From Onchocerca volvulus (taxonomy: Eukaryota; Nematoda; Chromadorea; Rhabditida; Onchocercidae): a stretch of 64,000 nucleotides of DNA. Positions 1-13,300 of this stretch are shown one piece after another. The stretch spans positions 930,001 through 994,000 of the forward strand of contig HG738138.1 of NCBI GenBank assembly GCA_000499405.2, read 5' to 3'. The position numbers and the translations under genes were made by a program. Within the stretch, counting starts at the first letter, position 1, and every line of letters starts with the position of its first letter. Under the pieces are notes generated by a model that saw only the letters and a program-made list of their open reading frames with translations, was not told the origin of the DNA and made no database searches.

Positions 1-360
1 TATGCTATATTTTGTGAAATAAAAATTAAGATCAAGTTTACTATTTATATAAAATAGAATTACCGATATTAGTTCAATATGAAATGGAATGGCTATATTA
101 AAAATATGAAATCCTATTTTCCATAAACAATAAATACTTTAATTTTACTGAGGTAAAAATTTATTGCCATATTTGTTGATTAATTCAATATCAATAAATT
201 TTGATATTTGTAAAAAAAAAATATCCAAATCTTGAAAATTGTTGAAATCTGTTTCAAAAGTTTTTTTTTTTTGAATTAATATAATAAAAGGACAAGCAAT
301 TTCAATCTTCTAACTATTGCAATTTTAGCTTTCATTAAAATTTGAATTTTAAAATTTCAG

Positions 361-2204
361 GGCTTAGCAATCGTAGTATTTGTCTACGTGAAAACACAGA
401 CGACACCAATTTTTCCAGTTAGTTGTTATCTTAATGTTCTCATTATATTGGATCGTTCCGATTCTGTCAAAGGTGGATTTAATCGAAGTCGGAATTTTGT
501 TGTTAATGTTTCGGATGAACTCGATATCGGTCCTGCTACACACAGGGTTAGCTTCTGTGAAAGATTTTAAGCAAATAATCAGATTAGTAATTGATGAAAT
601 TCATTTCATATAATTTAATTAATCTAATTAACAAAAGCCTTTCTTTCTCCGCTAAATTGGCAAAGTTTTCTCAGTTGTGATTTTATTATAATTTGTACAA
701 TAATTTAATTTTTGACGAATAATAAATTGGCTAAATAAATTTATTGATTTGAATTATTATTCTAAGAATTGCGTGTTTTTCTATTGTTTAGTAACGTTAA
801 TTATGTTGATTGCTTAAATAATCTCATTGGAAAAGTTTAATTTTAGAAATTTTTCTTATGGAAATGATGACGGGAGATCGATCGCTGAATGTTCGCTTAA
901 ATTATGCAAGTTTTTACAAATTTTTGTGAAAATTCAGTATTTTTTCGTTTTCAGGTAGCAATGATCTTGTATTCTGGACTCAGTTATCGCCGTGAAGTAT
1001 TCAAATGGAATTTTGCTAAAAACAATCAAGAATTTAAAAAAACTGTGCTTGGATTAAGAGCTATCGGTGGTACAACAAATACGAGGTTTGAAAAATTTCC
1101 ATTTTAAATCGAAGTTTCTTACTTACTAGGATTTTAAACTTTAATTTCAAATTTTAATCTGACTGTATTCATTGAAAAATCGTTTTGATTTTTTAGTTCT
1201 TAAATTTGCTTCTTCTCGTTTCTGAATTTATCTTTAAAAAAAGGAAAAAGAAAAGACATTTTTTTTTATTTCTTTAGATGATAAAATCGACAGATTAATT
1301 TCCTGTTCAAATGAATATTTACTTCTCGAAAATATTTACACTTATGCTAAGTTTATCCATTGGTATATCAAAAATGATAAGAAGCACAGTAATCGATACC
1401 GATCAATAAATCCATTCTTCCTGTTTGATAAAAGACAATCAGTTTGGAATTTAAATGAAAAAAAAAAAGACTGCTTTTTCATATCAATCTTTTTGTTCAG
1501 GAAAGCACTGGAAATTGGGCTTGAATTAATGGAAACACGTAACAAATCAATTCCAACTCTTATTATGGTGGTTACGGATGGCCGAAGTGCGGATGATCCG
1601 AAAATTCCGGCTGAACAACTTCAGCGAATTCCGAATACATGGGTTTTTGCGGCAGCAACCGGAAATCCAGAAGCTGTTGACAAGTAAAATTCCATTTTCT
1701 GTTTTTTTTTTATTCGTTGAAAAGTTTAAAACACTTGAGAAAGTCGATCTTTTTTTTCAGTAATTCTGATTGATTAATTAAGTTGTAGAAATTAAAATCG
1801 TTTTAGATACATAAATCGAAATGTTGAATATTTTGAAATATTTTAAAAATAAATTCTGGAATTTCTTTTAATAGATAAAATGAGTAGATAATCTGAAAAG
1901 AGAATTCCATGATTCAAAAATTTCCAAAAACCCTTGCGGATTTTTTTTTTTTTTTTTTTTTTTCATTACATCGATGATCTCTTCATTCGATTTATTTGAA
2001 AATTTATCACTGATTATTATCTCGTTACTTAACACTTTACATCTCAGTCTTTTCCATTTGTTTTGGTCATTATAATCAATTTGAACTTGTCACTGATATT
2101 TCGTTGTATCATAGGGAGAAATCCATTTTATTCATATTTAAATTGCTCTCAGGAGAAGTAAGGGAAGTAAGGGAATTGCAATAAAGTTTTCATAATGGCT
2201 ATAA
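361..2204 (+). other. First vWA domain region and following intron
   Basis: Exons 361-546, 955-1085 and 1501-1683 carry the three metal-site loops of vWA domain 1: DRSDS, GGTTNT and VVTDG. All five classical coordinating positions (D-x-S-x-S, T, D) are present, so this domain looks metal-binding competent. Exon phases are 0, 2, 2. The domain's last helix is in the next exon at 2740. The rest of the interval is intron, including a 23-nt T run near 1941. Confidence 0.8.
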
Positions 2205-3946
2205 AATGATTTGAAACATTCGCAAACATATGAAAATGAAAATTCAAATTTGTATTTAAGTAATGACGCTGAATATTTGAATTTTATCTTATAAATGTAA
2301 ATTACGTTAAATAATTAAATATATGTATGTAAATTTTTTCACTTCATAGAAAATAACAAGAATGATGATCAATGAGAGGAGTAAAATTTCAAATTGGTTT
2401 ATAATTCATGGATTTTATTTCTCAATTGAGTTTCTTTTTTTTCTAATTTTTGATAGTTGCTAACAATGAGTTTAATTTTAATTTTCATTTTTTGTGCGAT
2501 TTTTTGTATGAAAAAAAAAAAATCGTGCATTTTTTCATAGTTGAAACTAATTCTAAAAGAAGCTTTTGAAGTGAAATTTTCGTCATTTTAACTAATCATC
2601 TCAATAATTAACATTTTCGTTGTGATATTTTCTATGTAAAACAAAGGAATAGTAAAATTATTAGAAATAATATTAAATTGGCAAAATTTTATATGATAAA
2701 ACAGATCATTGATAAGTTTGAAATTAAATTTTTTTCTAGAAAAGAACTGCTTCAAATAACTGGTAACATCAATCATGTTATTTTACAAAGTGGTCGAGAA
2801 TTAGCGGCTGATATTACGCGTAACTTACTTCGAAAAGCACAGGAAAAATGTCGCACAACAACGACGACAACAACAACAACCACAACAACCACAACAGCTA
2901 CCACGACTACAACAAATCCAATTTCAGGTATTTATATTTTATAATTAATTAATAAATAAATGATTCAGTCGGATAATCGGAGGAGTTGATTTAATTAATT
3001 AGTGAAATCAATCGCCAACTATAAGTTGGAAAAAGATTGCGACTACAAATCTGACACCAAAAGATAAGCTTATTTGCTAGCTAATTAAAAAGTTAAAACG
3101 ATATTGAATATGGACTAAATGCGCGTTTCAACCGATTTCACCTTAATTTGATTGAATTTACAGTCCAAAATTTCTATAAGCCATAATTACTGACAACTTA
3201 GCCGAATGGATTAATTAAGTTAGTATCTGATATCGTATTGTTTTTGGTGTATGATTTTAATATCAGTACGAAATGATGTACTTACTATTTTAAATGATAT
3301 TTCGTGCTATCCTTGAAAATTTATGATAATTTCAAAATAAAATTATAGGTTGTGAGCAAGATGTGGTACTTGTCATGGATTTGTCAACAACAACAAATCC
3401 TGTTTACCGGAAATACATAGAAATGGCTGAGGAACTAATCAATAGGCTTTTAATTGGCCGACGATTTAGTCGAGTAGCATTAATAACATTTAGTTCAGTG
3501 GGTAAAACACGTGCACAATTCAATTTGGACAGGTCAAAATTTTCTCATGAATTTGAATTACAAATTTCGAAAAATTTATAAAATGAAAACGAAAAATTAA
3601 ATTGAATTTCTTTTTTTTGTTTTATGAGTTTAACATCTTGATTATCTTAAGATTTTTTAAAATTAATTGTGCTTTCTGAATGAATGCCAAGTCCAAAAAA
3701 AAAGATGCAATTTAATCGATTGGCCGGTTTTACGCGAATTAATAATTCTTGAAAATAAAGAAAGGAAATGGATGATGGATAGATAGTTTGCTGATTTTGC
3801 CATTTCTTTTTTTTTTTAATTTTAATTTGCTCTTCTTTTTTATTTCAATCAATAACAAATTGAGCTTCTGGCAATTTCGATGCACACAAAATCAAATTTT
3901 TATGATTGAAATTTATAGAAATTTCCCGCATTTCATGATCAATAAA

Positions 3947-4012
<66 letters not shown>

Positions 4013-5337
4013 AAAGAAAAGTGGAATAGAATGAAAACTTCCATAAACATCATTTCTTTGTTTCTCATAATGAATTTTAATATGCCTAAATTTCTTGCCA
4101 TTAATGAATATATTTTGGATATTAGCCATATCGGAATATATAGTATTATTTACCAAATAGATTTGGAAAAAAAAAGTTTTATGCATTTTGCAAACACAAT
4201 TTCACATTGTTTTTCAGTCTTCATTTTTGTAAACATGAAACAAAAGTTGCAGTTAATTAATTAATGAACTTAGGTATTTCGATGGAAAAGATATCGTAAC
4301 TGCAATCCGAAGATTGGAATCCACAGGTGGCACAACTGCTGTTGGTTCGTTTTAACTTTTTTTTTATTAAATTTTTATAGATAACATTCTGCTTTTCTTT
4401 TGATATGACTTAAAAAAAAAAAAAAAGAAAAAAAAAAGGAAACGAATGAAACATTAATTGTTGAAAATTAAAAAAAAATTTCTTTGGATATTTTCGAATT
4501 TCATGCGGCAAAAAGAAATGTTTTAATCAATTATTGCAAATGAATAATATCAAATAATCTGAAATAAGTAATGATTCGTAATAAGGTTACAAATTTAATT
4601 ATTGTGATACATGGAAATTAATGAATTTTATAGGTGAGGGGATACGACTCGGAACTGAGCAACAGGATGAGAAACATGGCGGTCGACCGTTGAAAATCGC
4701 GAAAAAGGCCATGCTTGTATTTACGGATGGATGGAGTAATAAAGGACCGGATGTTGAAGAAATGAGTAGTCATGCTAAGGGAGCTGGATTCACTCTCTAT
4801 ACCGTAGTTTACGAGGTTTCTTTGCTTTTCCGGATTCATTGAAAGGGGGTATAATAGTTCTGATCTATGCATACAAAGCATTTCTTGAAACTTTATTAAA
4901 CTGAGAAAAAGCAATTAAGTAATGAGTTAAATAAATTTCCTTTCTTTCTCAGACTCAAAAATCGAATACTTATTTCAAACTTCAAATATTCAGTTCTAAT
5001 TGTCAGAGCCAAAAAATGATCTGACGATTAAGGCAAAACTGTGAATCGTTCCCAGCAGATCATATCCGTCATATAGCTGCACAGTTAATTATTGGAAGGT
5101 ACCAGAGCGAGCTAAATCATCAAGATGATTTCGATGATTGAATTCCAATAAATCTCGAGAAAAAACAAACTCTAAAATGATGTTTTATAGGGTGATGGAC
5201 GAGTTAATGCGGATACTCCTGGACTGAATCTTTATACCATTGAGGCGGTAGCAAATGATCAAAGACACATTTATAGTGAGCATAATTTCACGCAACTTGT
5301 TCAAGAACTCAGAAAACGTAACTTGCCATGCATATAA
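361..5337 (+). CDS. Secreted two-vWA-domain protein, 5' end missing
   Basis: Eight exons join in phase: 361-546, 955-1085, 1501-1683, 2740-2927, 3349-3532, 4274-4344, 4634-4815 and 5191-5337, giving 423 residues and a TAA stop. All introns are GT-AG. The first exon opens at an acceptor with a hydrophobic run (GLAIVVFVYV), probably the end of a signal peptide; no in-phase start exon is visible in bases 1-345, so the start lies to the left. Domain 1 (about residues 22-204) has the metal-site motif DRSDS (31-35), then GGTTNT and VVTDG. A Thr-rich linker follows. Domain 2 (231-422) has DLSTT (240-244), GGTTAV and VFTDG. Each domain is bracketed by cysteines (C22/C204, C231/C422), as is common in vWA folds. 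Such proteins usually bind ligands or matrix through a divalent metal. I cannot name an orthologue. Confidence 0.85.
2740..2927 (+). CDS. vWA exon 4: end of domain 1 plus Thr-rich linker
   Basis: The acceptor TTTTCTAG precedes the exon. It encodes the last helices of domain 1 (ITGNINHVILQSGRELAADI), ends that domain at C204, then runs into about 20 residues that are almost all threonine with one alanine, closing with NPISG. The tract is ACA/ACG/ACC/ACT repeats, so it should be length-polymorphic. Dense threonine suggests an O-glycosylated, mucin-like spacer that holds the two vWA domains apart. Confidence 0.85.
3349..5337 (+). other. Second vWA domain exons and C-terminus
   Basis: Exons 3349-3532, 4274-4344, 4634-4815 and 5191-5337 encode vWA domain 2. 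It opens GCEQDVVLVMDLSTT, so the first metal loop is D-L-S-T-T, with Thr in place of the final Ser. GGTTAV and VFTDGWSNKG follow. The protein ends in KRNLPCI. The penultimate cysteine probably pairs with C231 at the domain start. The 63-A run at 3948 lies in the intron between the first two of these exons. Confidence 0.8.
3948..4010. repeat. Poly(A) tract, 63 nt
   Basis: Uninterrupted A run inside an intron of the vWA gene, followed by A-rich GAAAAGAAAA. It is the longest homopolymer in the window and likely variable in length and error-prone in assembly. Confidence 0.95.
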
Positions 5338-6592
5338 TTATGTTACTGATATTCCAAACTTATTTCCTAATTTTGACGATAAGCAAAAGTAGTTTGAATG
5401 TTAACAGAAAAGTCTAAAATAGCAAGGGATTCTAACTTGTGACCTTTGATCCCTTCGATAATGAAGATGTTCACTGACCTCCTAATTGTTGAACATAATA
5501 TGTATATATTTCGGTAATCTTTCGATCTTGATATAATTATAGAAGTAAACTAAAAAATCTTATTTCCCGCGGTGTTATACTTAATTTCATTACACAGCTA
5601 CAGAGGTCATGAACCTCATTCTGTGAAGTATATTCTACTTTGCTAATTAATCATTGCATGGTACTCGATTCATCCCGATTTTGCATAAAGCCTTTCTTTG
5701 CTTTGATTTATTCCACTCATTTGTTGGTTTGGTAATCAAAGATTTACAAAACCTAATATCAAGTTGTCTAGAAAAGTTCCAGTACACAAAAATATCAGAA
5801 TAGCGCATATATTGCCTCAATTCATCCCTATTCTTTAAACAAGCCTCATTTACCTGAATCTACTCTGGCCTCTTTTTTATCACTTGAAACAATCTTTCAA
5901 AACACTTCTCTTAACGTTCAATACTTTCAAAATCTGCTAATTCTATCAACGCATACTTGTTTTCTTATATGTGTATTAATACACGCTTCCAATAATGATG
6001 GTACTTTCTTTACTTCCTCAAACATTTAATTTGCAAGAACTGCTACTGTCATATTTTTATCATCGTTATCAACTGCTCCTCTATTATTAGATATTTTCCA
6101 TCAAATCAAATATATATATATATATTTTTTTTTTTGCGTATTTTTAATCAAATCTTTTGAAATAAAAAGAAACAAAAGTATAAAGCTATTGAAAAACCAT
6201 TACAAAACACCATTTTTCAAAAAAAAAAGCAGTATTTGTCATCTTGTGAATCATTAAGGTACTGCAAATATATCATTCCATTTTAATTGAAAATATTGAA
6301 AATTAACAAACACTGCAATCAGAACTAAGCATCAAATATTTAAATATTCATTCACGTCTTTCGATCAGCCATGGTCTACAATTTCCGTTGTCATTAAATA
6401 ACCTTTCAGACTTTAGTATCACAGAAACCAGTGGTAATCTCTGCTCACAAAGAATACCATAGTTCACTGAAGTCGTAACCAGTAAGTGACATACGACATA
6501 TCTACTATGTATCCAATAAAAATTTACAATGAAATTTCAAAAAACCAAATTATATGTAATGTTTTTTATTTTTCACGTCGAAATATAGAAAT

Positions 6593-6595
<3 letters not shown>

Positions 6596-6635
<40 letters not shown>
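6596..6635. repeat. Poly(A) tract, about 40 nt
   Basis: Uninterrupted A run in the intergenic space. Confidence 0.95.
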
Positions 6636-6636
<1 letters not shown>

Positions 6637-7745
6637 AAAAAGACACATGAAGCGTAAGTTCATTCCCGGAATTTCTAATTATCCAATAAGCATATGTAGA
6701 TAAGTTTAACAAAACCGTAAATGAAATATCCGCAGAGAATTTGGAAAAAGAAAAAAAGGAACGCTTCAGTGTTGTCGAACAAAGCCCGAACCTAACGACT
6801 ATTATCATTTTTTGAACAACATACTCAGTGAATGAAAAAAACAAAACACTGACATGAACATTTTGGATTTAAAACATCAAGCGGTAATATCTCAAACAAA
6901 AAATTTGTAAACAAAATAAAAAGGCGAAAGTTCATAAATCACGAAAAGAAAAAAATTCAACAACTTGGCAGCGTAATCATTGCAGAGTGCATGGGATGGT
7001 GAATGCATTTCATTATCGGCCTAATATGTTTCAATTTTCTGATACACTTAACGAACCTGGCCTCGATTTAATGCCGAAATAAATAGCCAATTGGTCGAAA
7101 TTCGATCAAATTATTAATGCAATCGATTATTTTAAAGTTTAACTATATATGCATACACCTAATAGTGTATGTGAATGTGAATGTAACACTAGATATTGAC
7201 AAAGATTTGATTTTTTTTCGTTTCGAAAAAAAAAAAAAAAAAACTAAGACAAGAAAAAAAATCAAAATTTAAACTTGAGCCTATAATTTTATGATGGCAG
7301 CATTGTTTGAATAACAGTAATACAAGTAACAGTTACTGTAGCAATTCTCATACTAGTATACTATATTCAATCGAAACCAGGTTAATATCAAAATGATATA
7401 CATAAAAATTCCGAATAAGTTGCTATCAATGGGATGATAATACGAAATTTATCTGAATTTTACAGCATAATAACCGGAATATTTTCTAGAAAAGCAGGAT
7501 TAGAGAATTTTTCTTTTTCTGTTTGTATACAGTTTTGAAAATATTATGCAAATAAAAATTTCTAGAGAAAAAAACTTTTGGAGCTATGTTCATTTATATC
7601 ATAATAATTTATATGGGTACAGTATTTTCAAAAGACAAAATTTACATCACGATTTCATCCATTTTTTTCGTCGCTTTTCTTTAAATCACATAATTATTCT
7701 AAAGTATGCTATGTATTCAGGCATTTTTTTTCACTACTACTATGG

Positions 7746-7769
7746 TATATATATATATATATATATATA
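7746..7769. repeat. (TA)n microsatellite
   Basis: About 12 TA units in intergenic DNA. Confidence 0.9.
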
Positions 7770-9189
7770 CAATGGTATTCAATCATAGAACACAAGAACC
7801 AAACAAAACTTTTTTTTTTCATTATTTTTCCATCAACAATAGCAGCAACAGCAGTAACATCTAATCATCTTATTCGACATTTAGTATAACATAAAATTAT
7901 AAAATGAGGCCAAAATCTGTCGTTAACTTCTAGAAAAAATGCTGATAAGCACATACATTTAACAACCAACCTGTATATGGAAGGAGAAAAAAAGAAAACA
8001 AATAAGCAGCTAAGAATGGTAATATCATAATTTCATTTTTTTTTCCCACCAAAAAAGTGAAAATTTTCTCATTCTAGCAGTATTTGTTACTGAAATGCGG
8101 TGAAAAAGTAACAATAATATCAAACAAAAGCGCTCATTAGGAAAAAAAAAAGTGGACGGTATAATATTCCGTTGATAGAACTTACAAACAAATAACAAAC
8201 GAGTAGCAAACAAGGAGAAAAAATTCAATTTCTTGAGCGTTTCTTAAATTTTCTAAAGCAAATTACAGGAGAGGAAAATGGGAGCCTTTCCTGAAATCTG
8301 ATTTGAAAACAAAAAAAAAGGAACAATTAAATCTCATTGAAATTCATAAAATTCGTAAAAAATTCGCAACAGACTTTTTCATTCTCTACATAAATAACAT
8401 AAAAAGAATTTCTGAAATTGTAAAAAGGAAATTTGCATGATAAATGGCCGCTGACCCCATATACCTCTAAAACAGTAAATGCTTGAAGAAAGTTAAAGGA
8501 GAAATGAAGCAGGGCAATGAATTCGATGAAAGAATATTGGCAATAAGTGCCATCATTTAAAGCAAAAGAAAAGGAAACAAGTTCATAGTAATGTAATAAT
8601 TGTAATGAAGTTACCACTGTACAGTTCACCGTTAAGGGGCAGATGGCATTTCACAGAGCAGAGTGTAAGAGATGAAGAAAAAGAAAAAAAATGTTCAAAA
8701 TAAATTTGAGTAACTATCATCCTTTGACAGTATAGTTACCTGAAACAAAATTGGAAGAAAAAAACTAAATTGTATCGATAAAGCTGGGAGAATAAATGAT
8801 GGAATGTTCGGGTGATTAAACAAATGCACCTTTTATAAATGTACCACACCCTCCTATAATCTCTCAGCTTAAAACAAAAAAGAGAGAAAGCAAGTAATAT
8901 GGAAATTATTTCGGCTGTTCTGAAAAATTCTCGAAAAAACTTGATCAGAGAATTCGAAAATTCCAAACAGGGGAAAAAAATAATCCCATATTTTTGATTG
9001 CGTAATTATGGAGAAATTCGAGAATTTCGCCTAATTTCATTCTTGAAAAAATAAATTAACTGTGAGTTTAAAATTGGTATAACAAGAGATCAAATGTTGC
9101 ACAGAAACTGGGAGCACAAAGTAGTAGTTCCCGTAAAGGTAACACAAAAAAATAAGAAAAACAATTTTTCGTCATGTAAAGAAACCCGC

Positions 9190-9240
9190 GACACACACAC
9201 AGACACACACACACAGACACACACATACAGATACATACAC
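9190..9240. repeat. (CA)n/(CAGA) microsatellite
   Basis: Interrupted ACACAC/AGAC repeat, about 50 nt, in the presumed sax-7 3' flank. Confidence 0.9.
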
Positions 9241-9585
9241 GCACAACATCAGATGTAGTGGGAAAGCTTCAGGATGTGCTGTTTTTATGGAATTAGGAAG
9301 AACATTTACAGCAATTACATGTGAATTAAAGTAGCAGGAAGAGCGTCGGACTTTATTTTCCTGTCAGATTATCACAGGAACATTAGTAATAACGGCAGTA
9401 TCATATAACTATTCTCTATTATTATTGCTTTTTTTTTGCTGTCATTTTGGTAAATTTACTGTAAAAATGAACTACATTATAACAGGAAAACATTCAGAAA
9501 AAAAAAATTCTTCAAAATGGAACATTAAGAAGCCACATCCACAAAGCTTTCCCACAATCACCGGCTAATTTAATAATAGGCTTCT

Positions 9586-9591
9586 TTTATT
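9586..9591 (-). terminator. Possible poly(A) signal of sax-7
   Basis: AATAAA on the minus strand, 33 nt after the sax-7 stop codon and following a T run. A second AATAAA lies at 9352-9357. Either could direct cleavage; the first would give a very short 3' UTR. Confidence 0.4.
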
Positions 9592-9623
9592 AATTCGAAA
9601 AAAAAAAAAAAAAAAACGACTAA

Positions 9624-10366
9624 TCAAACAAACGTCGAAGCACAATCCCTGCCAGGTTTGTCGTTTATGGTACTCACTAATGTTTTGTTCGGCACATATT
9701 GTCCTGCAAAAAAATTTTTTCATTTTAATAGTAACACAGAAATCCAACTACAGTTATCTTTATTCTGATGATTTACATATTAATCTGCAAGTACCAATTT
9801 TACCTATAAAAGAACCGTCTTCTGTAAATCGTCCAGGGTCTGTGTCAGCATATTCTGCCATTGAATCGGTTTCTGAATCCGCTTTACTGCCTGTTAATGA
9901 TCGTTTCTCATCATCTTCTCTGGAAAATCTTAAACATTATATTCAATCTCTCCCTCCTTTTCATGTTTTATCCTAGAAAATAATTGGAAAAAAATTAAAA
10001 AAAAAAAATCAAAATTGTTAAACGAACTGAATACGATATTTTTTTAAAATACAAACATAATGTGAATCTTATCTATCCCATTGTTTCCATTTATTAAAGT
10101 TCTTGCAGTATTTCATATTTAATAGCTGAATTTCAATTCAAGAGTATTACAAAATCTAAAAACTTACGGTTTAATATATTCACCAAATCCCCTCTCTTTG
10201 ATGCCAGGTAATATGGGCTGCCTGCCTTGTTGTCTTTCCTTCTCCGATACAGGATATTTTGCGCCACGTTGTCGAGCTGCCATACATACGATACAGAGAA
10301 TGATAAGTAATAAGAGTATTACCAGTAAAATGATAATTAACCACCAAATTCGTGCACTTTGTGGTG
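9624..10366 (-). other. sax-7: SAX-7 membrane helix and cytoplasmic tail exons
   Basis: Exon 10168-10366 encodes APQSARI, then a 23-residue hydrophobic helix (about 1212-1234, ending LCIVCM) and the basic juxtamembrane [15 protein letters not shown], which matches the FERM-binding region of L1 proteins, then GFGEY. Exon 9804-9919 encodes the near-invariant [17 protein letters not shown] block and [13 protein letters not shown]. The final exon 9624-9703 completes FIGQY (1309-1313), the ankyrin-binding motif whose tyrosine phosphorylation is known to release ankyrin in this family, and ends in STFV, a class I PDZ ligand. All three docking motifs known for nematode SAX-7 are therefore intact. 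Confidence 0.95.
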
Positions 10367-13300
10367 CTGTAAAAAAGACAAATTTTCAAATCTCAATCAT
10401 TTTTTATATAAAAATTTAAAAGAAAAACGTATTAAAGTCAAGAAAATCCAAGTTCTTGCTGAAATGATCTCTCAATTTTTCCATATAATTATTATATATT
10501 TCAAAAGCTATCCATGAGAAAAAATCGATTGGAAAAAAAATCTGCAAATTTCACAAAAACAAGCAGTTTCTCAGTTCAGTGAAATTACCACAATACAATC
10601 TTTAGGATATTACAGTTCAAAAAAACAGTTAATAAATTCTATAAAAGGAGAACAATCAGAAAACCAACCACTTCCAGTGGTACTAATATGTGAGACAGTT
10701 GATTCCGTTTCCCGGATATTCCCGGATTGATCCCGTTGCTTTGATATAACGACCACATCGTATGTCGTTCCTGGCTCCAAATCGCCAATGTGAACATTAA
10801 GATCATCGCCTAAAAGCCTTCAGTACTAAATTTTAACGTCAAAAAAATGATAATTTCAAGCAAAATCCATTTTTTATATGAAAACGAACCAGTAAAGTAC
10901 CGTAAAGTGAATTATTCGTCATTGCTATTGCTCTACGATTATCTTTCCGAGGTAATACAAACATCGCAACAAAGTGAATCAATGATGAAGATAATGGAAA
11001 TATCTTATATTCATTATTCCAAATAAATGGTAAACCTGAACCATTTGCCACAAATATTTTGCTTAAATAGATCAGTTAATCTATTTCAAACAATCAATTT
11101 ACCAACTGCCTATTTCAAGTAGTTTTAAAATCTCATGCTTATGAAGAATATTTATATGCTTGAAATTGAAGTTAGGATTGATCCATGGAATTATCACTAA
11201 AAAAAATAACTAAATGATGAAATATTCAAGTGCTTGAAATATCAATTAATTAATTTCTAACATAAGCATCAGCAAGAAGACACATGAAATCACGAAAACA
11301 TTGTCTAGCAATGATGCTGAGTAATTCCTAAACAATCTATTACCATTTATGAAACTAGCACCACTTCTCAGTCTAATGCGATAATCTTCTCACATAAACA
11401 AATCGAAGCAAAATCAATTAAGACAGGCTAGGCAAATAGGAGTAAACTATTAATTTTCTTCAGCTAAAACGACGTAAACAAACGCAACACGTCTATGAAA
11501 ACCTCGAGTATATTGGAAATTTTCCGAATAATTTAATATTATGAAAAAATTAAATGATCGTTGAAGAACTATTCGAAACATTTCATCCCAAACGATTTGT
11601 ATACTGTGAACAACAAAGAGATACAATTCATTTCTATATAAGGGATCTTGTGAGAAGACGATATCAACTGTTAAACTATTCCACTAACAAATCACTCATT
11701 AAAGTATTATATTTCGAAATTCAAGGTAAAGAAATAGAACTCTGACAAAATGATAAAAAACAGTCCTTTTTTAATCATTTTCTACCTCTGTTCAGTTCGT
11801 TTTAAACTATGCCGAAATGTTAAGCTATTTAGTAATTAATTGATTATGAAAAGATGAGAAAGAAGACTGAAAAATATACCTTTTGGTTCTGCAATTCCCC
11901 ATTCATCTTCGCCGGCTTTTCGATATTTAACATACAAATCACTACCAACTGGTCGTCCTTCATTTTTGTCAAATTCACCTGGTGTCAGTGTTATATTGAT
12001 GAAATCATCACCAACACCGCTCTCTTCCAAATGTGGCCGTACCGGATCCACTGCAGCGAAAAACAAAAAAAAAAAATGTAAACTTACAATTTTGAAAGTT
12101 CAAAAAAGAAAAAAAAATTCTTAATAGTATATGATATACCCCCTCCATTTCTAGCAAGGACTAATTTTCATGAAAAAGAATTAATTTTTGAGCAATACTA
12201 TCAAGAAATTAGTTTATAACCGGCAACAAATTTCACCATTATTTTATGACAATGTTACTTCCGCAATTTGCAATGCTCAAAATTATGAAGAATCAGTCCA
12301 AAAAAAAGAAAAAAAAAAAAAAAAGAACTGCTAGTATAATGCAGAGCAGCAAAATAACATTTTAAAAAAAAAAAGCATCGAGTGTTATTTATTCCACTTA
12401 AACGTCTTTATCATTTTTTTTTTTTTTTTGTGACAATGATTAAAATATAGAAAAGAAAAAAATGTAAATACCATTAAAAATTTCCGCCCAAACGTAGCAT
12501 GGCTGAATGAATACAATCATAATCGTAATAAATAATGTCATTAATGATTGGAGCTTTTAGAAAATTCTTTATGTCAAGAAAGGAAAATCGATAAGCAGAC
12601 TGGACTGAATTGACCAGCTCTATGTGAATAATTTCAAACCTATTATATATATATATATATATGGTAGATTTTTGGAATAGTATTACTGTTTTATTCAGTC
12701 GCTAAATATATTTATAGCTAAATCTGAATGAAACATTGACGTGAAAGAAGCTATATTGTTTACAGCTTGGTTCACTTGGAAATAAAGTGAAGGGTGTAAT
12801 ATGGTCTAAAAGCCTTACTCATTTGACACCGTTATAACACTCTCGATAAACCAACAAGGTCGTTTCATCATTTTCAAGAGGTTATCAAAAATGAGAGCAA
12901 AGACAACGATGGTAGAGCATTGATAAAAGGCATATATTTTATATTTAGATATCTATACAATAGGACTGGCCTGCCAACTATCGATCCTATCATTCTAAAG
13001 CCATATCGTTAAAAGATATTTTGATGATGCAAATGAATTCACACTGTCTACTACTAATACTACTCACTGAAACGACAAAGATAAAACTTTTATTTTGTGG
13101 TTTCATTTCGAGTTCTTAAAATTAATTTCTCCTATCCACTCCCTCAATCTCCTTTCATTTTTATCTCTTATATTCAAATATATTTCTTACATTGATTTCA
13201 GTCTAATCTATTCCTCCACCTCTACCTCTTATATATATCCAGTCATTTCTGAAAGTTTCCATACATTATATCTTATAATATAATATTATGCCAATTTTCC

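Larger units (their letters stand above)
5338..9623. other. Intergenic region between convergent genes
   Basis: No exon-like segment with splice sites and sustained codon structure was found on either strand. The interval contains a 40-nt A run (6596-6635), a TA microsatellite (7746-7769) and a CA/CAGA microsatellite (9190-9240). It should hold the 3' UTRs of the vWA gene (from the left) and sax-7 (from the right). No clear AATAAA lies close after the vWA stop. Confidence 0.7.

Noticed and set aside
3788..4264. 158-codon plus-strand frame with a long Lys run
   Set aside because: It spans a 63-A intronic tract. The real exons on either side (3349-3532 and 4274-4344) join in phase without it.
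9680..9976. Plus-strand 98-codon frame
   Set aside because: It is the antisense shadow of the sax-7 tail exon, whose minus-strand reading gives the L1 signature ETDSMAEY and FIGQY.
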